A DNA stretch of 64,000 bases from Spongiibacter thalassae (GTDB lineage: Bacteria > Pseudomonadota > Gammaproteobacteria > Pseudomonadales > Spongiibacteraceae). Both the position numbers and the translations under genes were made by a program. Shown here piece by piece: positions 54,016 through 63,339 of this stretch (positions are counted from its first letter, which is position 1; the number at the start of each line of letters is the position of its first letter). The notes under the pieces are model-generated. The model saw nothing but the letters and a program-made list of their open reading frames with translations. It did no database searches and was not told the DNA's origin. The stretch covers positions 62,001 through 126,000 of the forward strand of contig NZ_JAAWWK010000001.1 in NCBI RefSeq assembly GCF_012272835.1, read 5' to 3'.

Positions 54016-56349
54016 CTAGTAGGCACCAAAGTTCCACCGAAAGGACAGCGCATAGGTGCGTGGGTCATTGACGTTGCCAAGGGTTACACCGGTCGTCACG
54101 ACTGTTGGTGCAGCGAAGTTTAGCGTTGTTTCGTCTGTCAGGTTGTAACCGCCAAGTATGAGCGACCATTGATTGTCTATCGCCGACAGCTGGATGCTCG
54201 CGTTGTACTTGATATATTCGTCTTGAATGGTGGATTTTTGGTGCGAAGCATCGAGCGGCGTTTCCCCTGAGTAGATAATGTCGAGCCTCGGGTTCAGCGT
54301 TAAATGGTCGGTGATCAGATGTGAATAGTCGATAAACATAGTGGCGCTCCATTCAGAGGCGAGGGCGAGCTGCTCGCCTGCGGCTTCGCGCCCCTGGCCG
54401 TCGCTGGCTCGGCAGTCTTCACCCCAATCATTTTGGTTGCCGGGGCAGGGCGCACCCGGGAACGAGTCGTATTTCGCGCTCAGGCGAGCCACGTTGCCGC
54501 CGAAGAGCAAGGATTCTGTCGCCGCGAACATGATTTCAAGCTCAACGCCTTTGGTTGTCGCCTCTGCCGCATTGCCGGTGATGAATTCTGTGCCGTTAAA
54601 GTTGGATACTTGCAGATTGTCGAAATTGGTATAGAAAATAGCGCTATTGATTCTGAGGCGGTTGTCAAAAAGCTGTAGCTTCGCACCTATTTCATGATTT
54701 TTTGCCAGCTCGGATTCGAACTCGAATTTGCTAATATCTCCAGTGGCTTCGGATGCATTGAAGCCGCCACCCTTTGACGCCCTGGCATGAGTATAGTAGA
54801 ACATCAGATCGTCGCTGGGAGTCCATTGTGCATTCACAGTATAGTCCGTGTTGTTCTCTTTACGTGTTTGATAGTCGTACACGTAAGGGTTTCTGCCTAG
54901 CGCCGAAGCTAAAGTTTCTCTGAACGCCTGATCGCCGGGTAAATCTTCTGATTGATCGTCGGGAGATCCATAGCGGTAGACATCTTGTGAGGCACGGCCT
55001 TTCTTGACTTCATGGGAGCGCCGGGCGCCAGCGGTTAAGCTAAGCTGCTCAAAGATATTCCAGGTGCCCTGGAAAAAGGCTGACATGGATTTGGTGGGCT
55101 CTTCGTAGTCGGAGTTGCTCGTAAACCTCGCCCTGGGTGCGAATAGTAGGTCCAGGTCAATTTGGTAATTGGGCTGGTAGAACCTGCGATCCATGTAAAA
55201 CAAGCCGCCGATATATTCAATTGTGCCACCGGTAGGGGATGCAACCCGTAACTCCTGAGAGGTTTGGTCAAAGTACTCGTCGTTAAATACGTATATGAAA
55301 TTAGAAGCAGAGATATCGCCGTCCATCTCATTTTCTTTCTCGTACTCTGAGTACCCGCCCAGCCAAGTGAGTTCGTGCTCGCCCAAAGCCGTGGTGAGTT
55401 TCAGTGTGAAATTGTCGGAGATAATGGTCCGGCCGGAGGGTGCGTTGCTAAAAACGTACTCGTTAGCGATGTAATCCTCGCCGGCGGCGTTTTGTTGCGC
55501 GAAGACTTCAGCGGCAACCAAATCAATGATGAGTTGTGATGCGGGGTCACCCGTGTACGCATTTGGTGCAGTTCGATCATAGTGGGTTAGTTGAAAACTA
55601 TTGTTAATGGCGGTCTGCCGAGAATTTTCCGCTTTGAAGAAGATGTTGAAGTTATCGCTCACATCCCAGGTGAAGGCGATCCGCAGGGATTCATTTTCAG
55701 AATCAGGGTCGTCGGTATGTTGAACCTCGTTGCTTAGAAATCCACCTGTGGTTTCTCTCTTTGCAACAATTCTCGTACTTAATCTCTCCGTCAACGGAAT
55801 GTTCAACACTGCAGTAGTTTCATATTGCGAAAAGGAATTGTATGCACCGCTGATATAGCCTTCGAACGCGTCAGAGGGCTTTTGGGTAATTATACTCACG
55901 GCGCCTGCAATGCTGTTTTTGCCGAACAATACACCCTGAGGTCCGCGTACAACCTCTACCGCGGCGATATCTAAGAATGGCACTTGGAATTGAGCGGCAC
56001 GGCCGGCGTAAATGCCGTCGATGTAGAGTCCCACTGCTTGTTCAAAGCTGGGGTTCCCTCCGCCTGAACCAAGGCCCCTCATGGTGATAACGGTATCGTC
56101 CGTGGTCGCGCCGATATTGAGGTTCGGTATCATTTCCGACATGTTTTGTAGATTGTTCAGGCCATTTTTAGTCATTACTTCCGCGGACATCGCGGTGACC
56201 GAAATAGGAACGTCCTGAGCGCTTTGCTCACGTTTTTGAGCTGTAACTAAAACCTCTTCTAATGCCGGGGCGCTGAATGCCATGCTGCTTGCTAATGTAA
56301 GCATTGAGCATAGTGCCAGTTTGGTAGATTTGTTGCTTAATGATTTCAT
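54016..56349 (-). CDS. TonB-dependent outer-membrane receptor
   Basis: The preferred start ATG 56349 gives 777 residues: signal peptide (LALCSMLTLASSMAFSA), TonB-box-like LEEVLVTAQKRE, and a plug with IPNLNIGATTDD, MRGLGSGGGNPSF, LYIDGIYAGR and VEVVRGPQGVLFGKNSIAG. The barrel ends RWNFGAY with an aromatic last residue. The substrate is unknown. It is inserted between two copies of a marR-3'/azoreductase-3' junction, which suggests arrival by duplication or recombination. Confidence 0.92.
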   Translation of the reverse strand: MKSLSNKSTKLALCSMLTLASSMAFSAPALEEVLVTAQKREQSAQDVPISVTAMSAEVMTKNGLNNLQNMSEMIPNLNIGATTDDTVITMRGLGSGGGNPSFEQAVGLYIDGIYAGRAAQFQVPFLDIAAVEVVRGPQGVLFGKNSIAGAVSIITQKPSDAFEGYISGAYNSFSQYETTAVLNIPLTERLSTRIVAKRETTGGFLSNEVQHTDDPDSENESLRIAFTWDVSDNFNIFFKAENSRQTAINNSFQLTHYDRTAPNAYTGDPASQLIIDLVAAEVFAQQNAAGEDYIANEYVFSNAPSGRTIISDNFTLKLTTALGEHELTWLGGYSEYEKENEMDGDISASNFIYVFNDEYFDQTSQELRVASPTGGTIEYIGGLFYMDRRFYQPNYQIDLDLLFAPRARFTSNSDYEEPTKSMSAFFQGTWNIFEQLSLTAGARRSHEVKKGRASQDVYRYGSPDDQSEDLPGDQAFRETLASALGRNPYVYDYQTRKENNTDYTVNAQWTPSDDLMFYYTHARASKGGGFNASEATGDISKFEFESELAKNHEIGAKLQLFDNRLRINSAIFYTNFDNLQVSNFNGTEFITGNAAEATTKGVELEIMFAATESLLFGGNVARLSAKYDSFPGAPCPGNQNDWGEDCRASDGQGREAAGEQLALASEWSATMFIDYSHLITDHLTLNPRLDIIYSGETPLDASHQKSTIQDEYIKYNASIQLSAIDNQWSLILGGYNLTDETTLNFAAPTVVTTGVTLGNVNDPRTYALSFRWNFGAY

Positions 56350-56413
56350 TAGAGTTATCCGCAGTATAGTTATTTTCGATGGAGCTAACATTTTAGAAGT
56401 AATAAACTATTGC

Positions 56414-56476
56414 GCTAGACGCTAGACGCTAGACGCGAGACGCGAGACGCGAGACGCGAGACGCGAGACGCGAGAA
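56414..56476. repeat. Heptanucleotide tandem repeat (9 units)
   Basis: Three GCTAGAC units are followed by five GCGAGAC and one GCGAGAA, head to tail, with a single-step unit change. The array lies 65 bp upstream of the TonB receptor start, in or near its promoter, so slippage could change expression. Confidence 0.85.
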
Positions 56477-56529
56477 AGCTATAAAAGCGTCGTCGACGGC
56501 GTCGTTGTAAGTTTTTCGATACAATCCTT

Positions 56530-56620
56530 GCTTCATAGGCCTTCGTTGCGTATCGGCAAAAAGAGATTGAAACCATTGCGAAATATGTTCGAAATACCAC
56601 GTGGAACGCCCCTGGATTAA
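56530..56620 (+). pseudogene. MarR-family gene, 3' fragment
   Basis: The last 10 codons encode EIPRGTPLD and a stop (56591-56620), matching EMPRGAPLE of the intact marR gene. The bases upstream and the 3' flank (AAGGGGCG versus AAAGGGCG) also align, with a frameshift. It precedes the intact azoreductase-like gene, just as the intact marR precedes the azoreductase fragment. Confidence 0.72.
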
Positions 56621-56685
56621 GGGGCGGCTATCACGATCTCAGCATTCGAATAAGATTCGAGTTGATTCCCTTTACTTAAAGCCAA

Positions 56686-57306
56686 TCAGAAGTTTTCTGC
56701 TGCCTGTCTGGCCTCGGTTTCAAAACCTGAGAGATAGGCTTCCACTTCCTCGCGACTCGCTTTTGTCGTTGCCCAAGGTACGATGGCCCGCACGTCGCGA
56801 ATGCCAATAGCACCAAAAATATACTTCAAGTAAGGCAACTGAAAATCGTTGTAGTCACCGGGCATTGTTGAAGAGCGAGTCAAAATCATTTGTACAGGAC
56901 GGTTTCTAAGGAGCCCAACATGATCCATTTTTTCGAAATCGTAACCGAAGGTTTCAAGAGGCTGGACTAGGCAATCGATATACTGCTTGAGCGGCCAGGG
57001 AATGGAGTAGTTCCACATTGGGCAGGACAGCAAGATTTTATCTGCCCCGTCAAAGTAACTGATTTCTTGTTTGACCTTCTCCCAGGCCGATTCCTGTTCC
57101 GCGGTACGGGCCTCACCCATAATCGGGGCGAATTTTGCGAAGGCCTCGGCTTTACCAAAGGCCGGCATATCATGCTCGAACACATTCAGTGTTCTGATTT
57201 CGTCATCAGGATTCTTCGCTTTGTAGGCTTCCAGAAAAGCTCTTGCCAATCGACTTGAATACGAGTGGTCTCCCTTAGGGCTCGCTTCGATATGTAATAA
57301 AATCAT
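56686..57306 (-). CDS. FMN-dependent NADH azoreductase/quinone reductase-like protein
   Basis: The 206-residue flavodoxin-fold protein shows the N-terminal phosphate loop EASPKGDHSYSSRLA, the FMN-contact CPMWNYSIPWPLKQYID (about 94-110), and a C-terminal YIFGAIGIRDVRAIVP. It reduces azo compounds or quinones with NAD(P)H and FMN in the cytoplasm. Such genes are frequently under MarR control; a broken marR piece lies convergent to it. Start ATG 57306. Confidence 0.87.
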   Translation of the reverse strand: MILLHIEASPKGDHSYSSRLARAFLEAYKAKNPDDEIRTLNVFEHDMPAFGKAEAFAKFAPIMGEARTAEQESAWEKVKQEISYFDGADKILLSCPMWNYSIPWPLKQYIDCLVQPLETFGYDFEKMDHVGLLRNRPVQMILTRSSTMPGDYNDFQLPYLKYIFGAIGIRDVRAIVPWATTKASREEVEAYLSGFETEARQAAENF

Positions 57307-57413
57307 ATTTTTATTCCTTTAATTAAGGTCTAACAGTCGGCGCTATTGTTTTAAAAGGCTTCTATAGCCCCTTTTCAACAATATCTACAGCAAAATTACC
57401 GTGCCAAAACGCG

Positions 57414-58436
57414 CTACGAGGCTGCCAGCTTCACTAGCTGAGTACCAAAATTTTCACCCTTCATCACACGAAGCAGTGCGTTTGGCGCCTGCTCAATACC
57501 TTCTAACACGTCTTCCTTATATTGAAGCTTGCCTGCCATGAGCAAAGGCACTAAACGCCCCGCCACCGCTGGAACCCGATCCATATAATGAAAAATGTGA
57601 AAACCCCGCATCGTTGCTTCATTGTGAACCAGGTCGAAATAATTTGATGGCCCTTTGAATGGCCCTGAGTCTGAGTACTGTGAGGTTGCTCCACAAAGCA
57701 CGACCCTTGCGTGCATGGCGAGGTTGCTCAGCGCGGCTTCCAATGTCTCACCGCCGACATTATCAAAATACACATCGACACCTTTTGGGCATAGCTCTGC
57801 GATCCGAGCTCTAATGTCTTCGCGTTTATAATTGATCACATGGTGGACACCCATGGAGCTTAACCACTCGCCCTTTTCATCAGATCCCATAATGCCGACA
57901 ACCGTACAGCCCGCTGCCAAAGCCAATTGGCACACCAAGCTGCCGACAGTGCCTGCCGCGGCGGACACCAATACGGTATCACCCAATTTGGGTTGTCCCA
58001 GTTCTATTAAACCAAGGTAAGCCGTAGGCCCCGACGCACCTAGCACGTGCAGCGCCAGTGTCGCGGGTATCTCTGCGGGCAAGGGGTTATGACGTAGATT
58101 TGGTAGCTGCTCGCCGCCAATTACGCAGTATTCCGCCCAGCCAAGCGGCCCAACGACGCGGTCGCCGACCGAATAAGACTCATTTTTCGAGGCAACGACA
58201 GCGCCCACTCCCTGCCCCCACATAACACTGCCAACCGGCACAGGGGGCTGCTGCGCAACGCCGCGATTGAGGGCAACAACAGCTGGTGGGTTTACCATGA
58301 CGCTGTCGGTGCGTACCAAAACCTCACCTTCAGCGAGTTCGGGCATGCTGACGGTTTCGAGGCGAAAGTTATCAAGGGTAACTGACTTTTCGGGGCGTGA
58401 TGCAACAACACATTGACGATACTCATTGGGAATCAT
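57414..58436 (-). CDS. NADP-dependent MDR-family reductase (PTGR2/2-alkenal reductase type)
   Basis: From ATG 58436 (CGGAG upstream) the protein has 340 residues; the upstream frame to 58541 is unsupported. The GroES-like N domain contains GEVLVRTDSVMVNPP and GSVMWGQGVGAVVASK. The Rossmann motif VLVSAAAGTVGSLVCQLA lies mid-protein, followed by GVDVYFDNVGGE. Zinc ligands of alcohol dehydrogenases are absent, which fits the double-bond reductase group acting on enals or enones. Confidence 0.88.
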   Translation of the reverse strand: MIPNEYRQCVVASRPEKSVTLDNFRLETVSMPELAEGEVLVRTDSVMVNPPAVVALNRGVAQQPPVPVGSVMWGQGVGAVVASKNESYSVGDRVVGPLGWAEYCVIGGEQLPNLRHNPLPAEIPATLALHVLGASGPTAYLGLIELGQPKLGDTVLVSAAAGTVGSLVCQLALAAGCTVVGIMGSDEKGEWLSSMGVHHVINYKREDIRARIAELCPKGVDVYFDNVGGETLEAALSNLAMHARVVLCGATSQYSDSGPFKGPSNYFDLVHNEATMRGFHIFHYMDRVPAVAGRLVPLLMAGKLQYKEDVLEGIEQAPNALLRVMKGENFGTQLVKLAAS

Positions 58437-58541
58437 GGTTTTTATTCTCCGAGATAAATGCTTTAGTAAAAACGCTTGGTCCTGTCTTGGATATAGTAAG
58501 CATAGGTGACATAATAAGCAACATTGATGACAATTATGCAA

Positions 58542-58998
58542 GTGTTGAAATTACCTAAGGAGTGTTTAAGGCCGGTGGTCTCCGTAATTTCAATACACTG
58601 TTGGCACACGACGGTGTGACCGCATAAGGCCTGACTGTCGCGTGCCGACAGGGTGGTTTAGCCGTCACAACCGGCTGAATCCTGCTAATCCCCCCAATCG
58701 CGCGGCACGGATGCTTCGAAAGTGAGCATCCCGGTGCTTAGGCGCAAGGTGGGCGTTAGCGAGGCCGCCGGGAATTCATCTTATTTTGCTCAAACCGAAT
58801 TAATGTATTAATGTAATACAAAAGTTGCTGGCCAGTCGACTCATAATTCGAGCCTTAACAAGTGTTGGCGGCCAATGGTTCTTCGTAGGCAAAACCGTCT
58901 GTCAGTACCGCGGGTCATTGGCAGGCGAGCTGCGCAAGGGCATGACATAACAATAGCTGTTCCTGAAAATAACGAACAACGCCCTAAGGGAGATCACT
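58542..58998. other. Intergenic region upstream of the CoA-ligase operon
   Basis: About 457 bp separate divergent genes. Apart from the palindrome at 58804-58820 and the ribosome-binding site GGGAG before 58999, no structure was recognised. Confidence 0.4.
58804..58820. promoter_or_regulatory. 17-bp inverted repeat, candidate operator
   Basis: TGTATTA-ATG-TAATACA has perfect 7-bp arms and lies 178 bp upstream of the acyl-CoA synthetase gene, and on the other side upstream of the MDR reductase. It shares the TGTATTA core with 45554-45566. A TetR- or MarR-type repressor is possible. Confidence 0.55.
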
Positions 58999-60552
58999 AT
59001 GCTGGTCCATCACTATCTGGAATTCTACGCACAAGGTTCGGCTGACGCGCCTTGCTATAGCTTTAATGACACTACGTTAAGCTACCGAGAGACGAATGCT
59101 TGTGTAAATCGCTTGGCAAACGGTTTGCTTGATCTTGGGGTTAAACAAGAGCAGCGTGTTGCTATTTTAGGTGAAAACAGCCTTGAGCATTGCCTGCTGT
59201 TTATGGCGGCCAGCAAAATCGGTGCCGTTGCGGTGCCTCTCAACTATCGCCTGACGGCGACAGAGCTGGCCTACATCATCAATGACGCCGAAGCCCAGGT
59301 ATTGATCGTATTGGATTCGATGGCGGAGACACTCGCCGCCCTGCGCGCTCATCTGTCGCCGTCGATACACCTGATTACCGGGAGCCTGAGCGACAGCTTG
59401 CATTGGGCACCGTGGCTGGAAAGTTTTCCAAGCACCAAGCCAATCATCGAGGTCGACCAAACTGCCCCCTACTTGCAGTTGTACACCAGCGGCACCACAG
59501 GCAACCCCAAGGGCGTCATCATCAGTCACTTCAACGTCGTGCAATTAAGCACTATGGGCTTACTCGCGGCGCCCAAGCGTGTCGCCAGAGGTAGCGCCGG
59601 TATTGTGGTTGCCCCTTTGTTCCATATTGGTGGCGCGGGGTCAGCCATTCTCGGTGTTTGTTATGGCCAGCACACACTGCTGCATGAAACCTTCGATCCA
59701 ATAAAGCTGCTGGATGATATCGAAAACTACCCGGTGGGGAATGTGTTCATGGTGCCGGCCATGATTATGTTCCTACTGCAAATACCTGGCATTGAAAAAC
59801 GCGACTTCAGCCAGCTTGAAATTATCTCTTATGGGGCTTCGCCGATTTCTGAAACGGTATTGGCTCAGGCGATGGCGGTGTTTAAATGCGAATTCATGCA
59901 ATTGTACGGTATGACCGAGACCACAGGCAGCGTGGTCTCCCTGCTACCCAGTGATCATCATCGCGCCTTGGCAGGCAAGCCTGAGCTATTGCGTTCCTGC
60001 GGTAAGCCCATGGTTGGGGCGGAGGTCAAGGTCGTCGATGCGGCAGGTAATAGCGTGGCGGCAAACGAAGTCGGCGAAATCTGGATAAAATCCGATACCA
60101 ATATGATGCGCTATCACAACCTTCCGGAAGCGACCGCCAAGGATCTTACCGACGGTTGGGTTCACACCGGCGATGCGGGTTATCTGGACGCCGAGGGTTA
60201 TCTCTATCTCAAAGACCGCATCAAAGACATGGTGGTTAGCGGCGGTGAGAACATCTATCCCGTGGAAGTCGAGAACGCGCTGGCCAAGCACGATGCGATT
60301 GCCGATGTCGCCGTCATTGGTATTCCAGATGATAAATTCGGCGAAGCGCTATTGGCTGTCGTCGTGCTCAAGCCTGGATCGTCGCTCACCGCCGAAGAGA
60401 TGGTTGAGTTCTGCAGGGATAAAATTGCGGGCTACAAAATCCCCAGGAGACTCGAGATAGTCACGGAGCTGCCGCGCAATCCATCGGGCAAAATTTTGAA
60501 AAAGAATTTGCGAGAGCCTTATTGGCAAAATGCAGAGCGAGCTATTGGCTAA
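58999..60552 (+). CDS. AMP-dependent acyl-CoA synthetase
   Basis: The 517-residue ligase has the P-loop YTSGTTGNPKG (about 162-172), YGASPIS, LYGMTETTG, HTGDAGYLDAEGYLYLKDRIKDM, GGENIYPVEVE and PRNPSGKILKK near the C terminus. It makes acyl-CoA via acyl-adenylate. It begins a plus-strand operon with an acyl-CoA dehydrogenase and an APH kinase, the same set as LvaE/LvaC/LvaA of levulinate catabolism. It is a clear paralogue of the ligase at 39.8 kb. ATG 58999 has GGGAG upstream. Confidence 0.94.
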   Translation: MLVHHYLEFYAQGSADAPCYSFNDTTLSYRETNACVNRLANGLLDLGVKQEQRVAILGENSLEHCLLFMAASKIGAVAVPLNYRLTATELAYIINDAEAQVLIVLDSMAETLAALRAHLSPSIHLITGSLSDSLHWAPWLESFPSTKPIIEVDQTAPYLQLYTSGTTGNPKGVIISHFNVVQLSTMGLLAAPKRVARGSAGIVVAPLFHIGGAGSAILGVCYGQHTLLHETFDPIKLLDDIENYPVGNVFMVPAMIMFLLQIPGIEKRDFSQLEIISYGASPISETVLAQAMAVFKCEFMQLYGMTETTGSVVSLLPSDHHRALAGKPELLRSCGKPMVGAEVKVVDAAGNSVAANEVGEIWIKSDTNMMRYHNLPEATAKDLTDGWVHTGDAGYLDAEGYLYLKDRIKDMVVSGGENIYPVEVENALAKHDAIADVAVIGIPDDKFGEALLAVVVLKPGSSLTAEEMVEFCRDKIAGYKIPRRLEIVTELPRNPSGKILKKNLREPYWQNAERAIG

Positions 60553-60608
60553 GTTCCCAAACGCCCTTATTAACCTGACAGATAGATATTCACGACGAGA
60601 ACAATAGA

Positions 60609-61874
60609 ATGGACTTTACGATCCCGGAAGAAATAACCCGCTTTCTAGCAGAAGTTGATCAATTTATTGAAGACAAAATCAAGCCTCTGGAGCAGCAGGA
60701 CGACAATATTCGTTTTTTCGACCATCGCCGCGAAAATGAGCGAACCGACTGGGAGCGTGGTGGGTTGCCAAATGAGGAGTGGGAAGAGTTGCTGGCCAAG
60801 GCTAAAAGCCTTGCTATTGAAGCGGGCATTTTTAGCTACCCCTTTCCTGAAGAGCATGGCGGTCGGGACGGCAGTAATCTTGGCATGGCCATTATTCGTG
60901 AGCACCTCGCGGCGAAAGGCCTGGGTTTGCACAATGACCTACAGAACGAGCATTCGGTCATAGGTAACAACATCGGCCTGCTATTGATGCTCGAATACGG
61001 CACTGATGAACAAAAGGCCGAATGGCTCGAAGGACTAAAATCCGCTAAAGCGGGATTTGCCTTCGGTATTACCGAGCCTGAACACGGTTCCGATGCGACG
61101 TGGATGGAAACCAGTGCGGTGAAAGAGGGAGATCACTGGATTATTAACGGTGAAAAGACCTGGAATACCGGCGTGCACATCGCTCAGGCCGATCTGGTGA
61201 TGGCCCGCACCAGCGGAAACCCTGGCGACGGCCTCGGCATCACCGCTTTCCTGGTGCCGATGAATGCCCCAGGGGTGAAGGTCGAGGAGTACCTGTGGAC
61301 CTTTAATATGCCCTCAGATCATGCTCGGGTGAGCTTCAACAACGTGAGAGTTCCCCACTCATCCATCTTTGGCGGAGAGGGCAGAGGCTTGCAAATTGTG
61401 CAGCATTTCTTCAATGAGAATCGCATTCGTCAAGCGGCTTCCAGCCTTGGCGCGGCGCAATTTTGTATCAACGAATCGGTAAAGCATGCCAACGCGCGAA
61501 AACCCTTCGGCAAGCCGCTATCAAGAAATCAAGGCATTCAATTCCCACTGGTAGACCTGCAAGCGCGGGCGGAAATGCTGCGCGCGCTAATCCACAAAAC
61601 AGCGTGGCTGATGGACAAGGATGGCGCATTTTCGGTGTCAGACAAGGTTTCCATTTGTAACTACCAGGCCAATCGACTGTGCTGCGAAGCTGCCGATTTC
61701 GCCATGCAGGTCCACGGTGGCATGGGCTATTCACGATACAAGCCCTTTGAACATATCTACCGCCACCACCGGCGCTACCGCATTACCGAAGGCGCGGATG
61801 AAATACAGATGCGCCGAGTGGCCGGTTATCTATTTGGCTTTATGAAGCAGAGCAAGCCTAAGGGAGTTGGCTAA
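60609..61874 (+). CDS. Acyl-CoA dehydrogenase (ACAD10/11- or LvaC-like)
   Basis: The 421-residue ACAD has EEHGGRDGSN, the flavin/substrate motif GITEPEHGSDATWMETSA, INGEKTWNTG, and C-terminal VHGGMGYSRYKPFEHIYRHHRRYRITEGADEIQMRR. The motif and the following kinase place it with the ACADs that act on phosphorylated 4-hydroxyacyl-CoA, removing phosphate rather than only desaturating; that assignment is inference. Its TAA overlaps the next ATG (TAATG). Confidence 0.9.
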   Translation: MDFTIPEEITRFLAEVDQFIEDKIKPLEQQDDNIRFFDHRRENERTDWERGGLPNEEWEELLAKAKSLAIEAGIFSYPFPEEHGGRDGSNLGMAIIREHLAAKGLGLHNDLQNEHSVIGNNIGLLLMLEYGTDEQKAEWLEGLKSAKAGFAFGITEPEHGSDATWMETSAVKEGDHWIINGEKTWNTGVHIAQADLVMARTSGNPGDGLGITAFLVPMNAPGVKVEEYLWTFNMPSDHARVSFNNVRVPHSSIFGGEGRGLQIVQHFFNENRIRQAASSLGAAQFCINESVKHANARKPFGKPLSRNQGIQFPLVDLQARAEMLRALIHKTAWLMDKDGAFSVSDKVSICNYQANRLCCEAADFAMQVHGGMGYSRYKPFEHIYRHHRRYRITEGADEIQMRRVAGYLFGFMKQSKPKGVG

Positions 61875-63268
61875 TGACGACAGCCCAGGAATTTACCCAA
61901 ACCCTCAGTCGGGTACTCGCAAGCGCCATACCCGGCTTTGAGGCGCTAGTGGATTGCCGGCAATTAACAGCAGGCGCGAGCCAGGAAACCTATCGCATTA
62001 TTTATCGCGGTGCCGAGGGGGAGACAAGCATCGCGTTGCGACGGGGGCAAGCCACCTCCACTAGCGATTCAAGTGTTGGCGGAATCAGCCTGGAGGCTGA
62101 GGCGAAACTATTCAAACTGGCTAAGCGCTACGACATTCCCAGCCCAACCGTGCTCTATGAGCTTCAGCCGGAAGACGGTCTCGGCGCAGGCTTTATTATG
62201 AACTGGCTCGAAGGTGAAACGCTTGGCCACCGTATCAATCGCCGACCGGAACTGGCAGACATACGCCCGAAGTTGGCCTACCGATGCGGCGAAATTTTGG
62301 GCCAAATTCACAGCATCGATTGGCGCAAAGAGAAGCTCGATAGCTTCCTGGAGGTCGTTGATACTCGGGCCGTCATTCAAAAAGCGTGGGATCAGTACCT
62401 TGCCCTCAATATCCCAACGCCAATGATAGATTTCACGGCCCGCTGGTTGCTGGAAAACCTTCCCGAACACGGTCGCCAAACCCTGGTTCATTCCGATTTC
62501 CGTAACGGTAATTTGATGATCAGCCCACAAGGTGTGGAGGCAGTGCTCGACTGGGAGTTGGCGCATATTGGCGACCCCATTCAAGACCTCGGCTGGTTGA
62601 CGGTTAACTCCTGGCGCTTTGGTAACCGCGAGTTAGCTGTAGGTGGATTTGGCCACCTTGACGATTTACTCGCAGGGTATAGCGACGCTACCGGCATAGA
62701 GGTAAACCCGCAAGACGTTGTTTTTTGGCAGGTATTTGGCTCTTTTGGCTGGTCGGTCGGCACCTTGGGCATGGCCCATACATGGCGAACTGGAGAGACC
62801 CCCAGCCTCGAGCGCCCCGTGATTGGTCGCCGGTCTTCAGAGGCGCAAATGGATTGCGTTAACCTGCTTATTCCCGGTGACTTCAATCTACCGGAAGCAC
62901 CGGGACTGGACGCAGGAACACAGCTTCCTATGCCCGCAGAGCTACTGCAGGGCGTGATGGACTTCCTGAAGGACGAGGCCGCAGCAAACCTCGAGGGGCG
63001 TTCTGGCTTTCTCGCTAAAGTTGCCGCCAACTCCCTTGGTATAGCCCAACGAGAACTCCTTATCGGGCCAAAACTGGCAAGCGAAGAGCGGCAACGCCTG
63101 CAAGCCCTGTTGGGCCAGGATGGTGATGTAGATCACTTGAGAGGGGAGCTAAGTAAGCGACTACGTGCCGACATGCCACTGGACTCACCTTCCCTTGCCG
63201 ATCATTTGCGACAAACGGTGGCTGGCCAATTGGCCATTGATCAGCCCGGATATTCAGCGTTGCAATAA
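61874..63268 (+). CDS. APH-family phosphotransferase, candidate 4-hydroxyacyl-CoA kinase
   Basis: The 464-residue protein has the APH fold with SQETYRI near residue 36, the catalytic loop HSDFRNGN (206-213; Asp208, Asn213), and metal-binding DWE (226-228) in AVLDWELAHIGDPIQDLGW. A C-terminal extension of about 150 residues follows. It is translationally coupled to the ACAD (TAATG). Kinase plus ACAD in one operon is the bacterial equivalent of the fused ACAD10/ACAD11 proteins. It ends at a strong terminator. Confidence 0.9.
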   Translation: MTTAQEFTQTLSRVLASAIPGFEALVDCRQLTAGASQETYRIIYRGAEGETSIALRRGQATSTSDSSVGGISLEAEAKLFKLAKRYDIPSPTVLYELQPEDGLGAGFIMNWLEGETLGHRINRRPELADIRPKLAYRCGEILGQIHSIDWRKEKLDSFLEVVDTRAVIQKAWDQYLALNIPTPMIDFTARWLLENLPEHGRQTLVHSDFRNGNLMISPQGVEAVLDWELAHIGDPIQDLGWLTVNSWRFGNRELAVGGFGHLDDLLAGYSDATGIEVNPQDVVFWQVFGSFGWSVGTLGMAHTWRTGETPSLERPVIGRRSSEAQMDCVNLLIPGDFNLPEAPGLDAGTQLPMPAELLQGVMDFLKDEAAANLEGRSGFLAKVAANSLGIAQRELLIGPKLASEERQRLQALLGQDGDVDHLRGELSKRLRADMPLDSPSLADHLRQTVAGQLAIDQPGYSALQ

Positions 63269-63270
63269 AC

Positions 63271-63304
63271 AAAAAAGGCTCGCCTTGTTGGGCGAGCCTT
63301 TTTT
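63271..63304. terminator. Perfect bidirectional Rho-independent terminator
   Basis: AAAAAAGGCTCGCC, loop TTGTTG, GGCGAGCCTTTTTT: a GC-rich stem flanked by A and T runs works in both directions. It separates the kinase gene from the convergent AttH-like gene. Confidence 0.95.
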
Positions 63305-63339
63305 GGGGCTGACAGAGCAGGTTTTCGCTCGTCGGAGGC

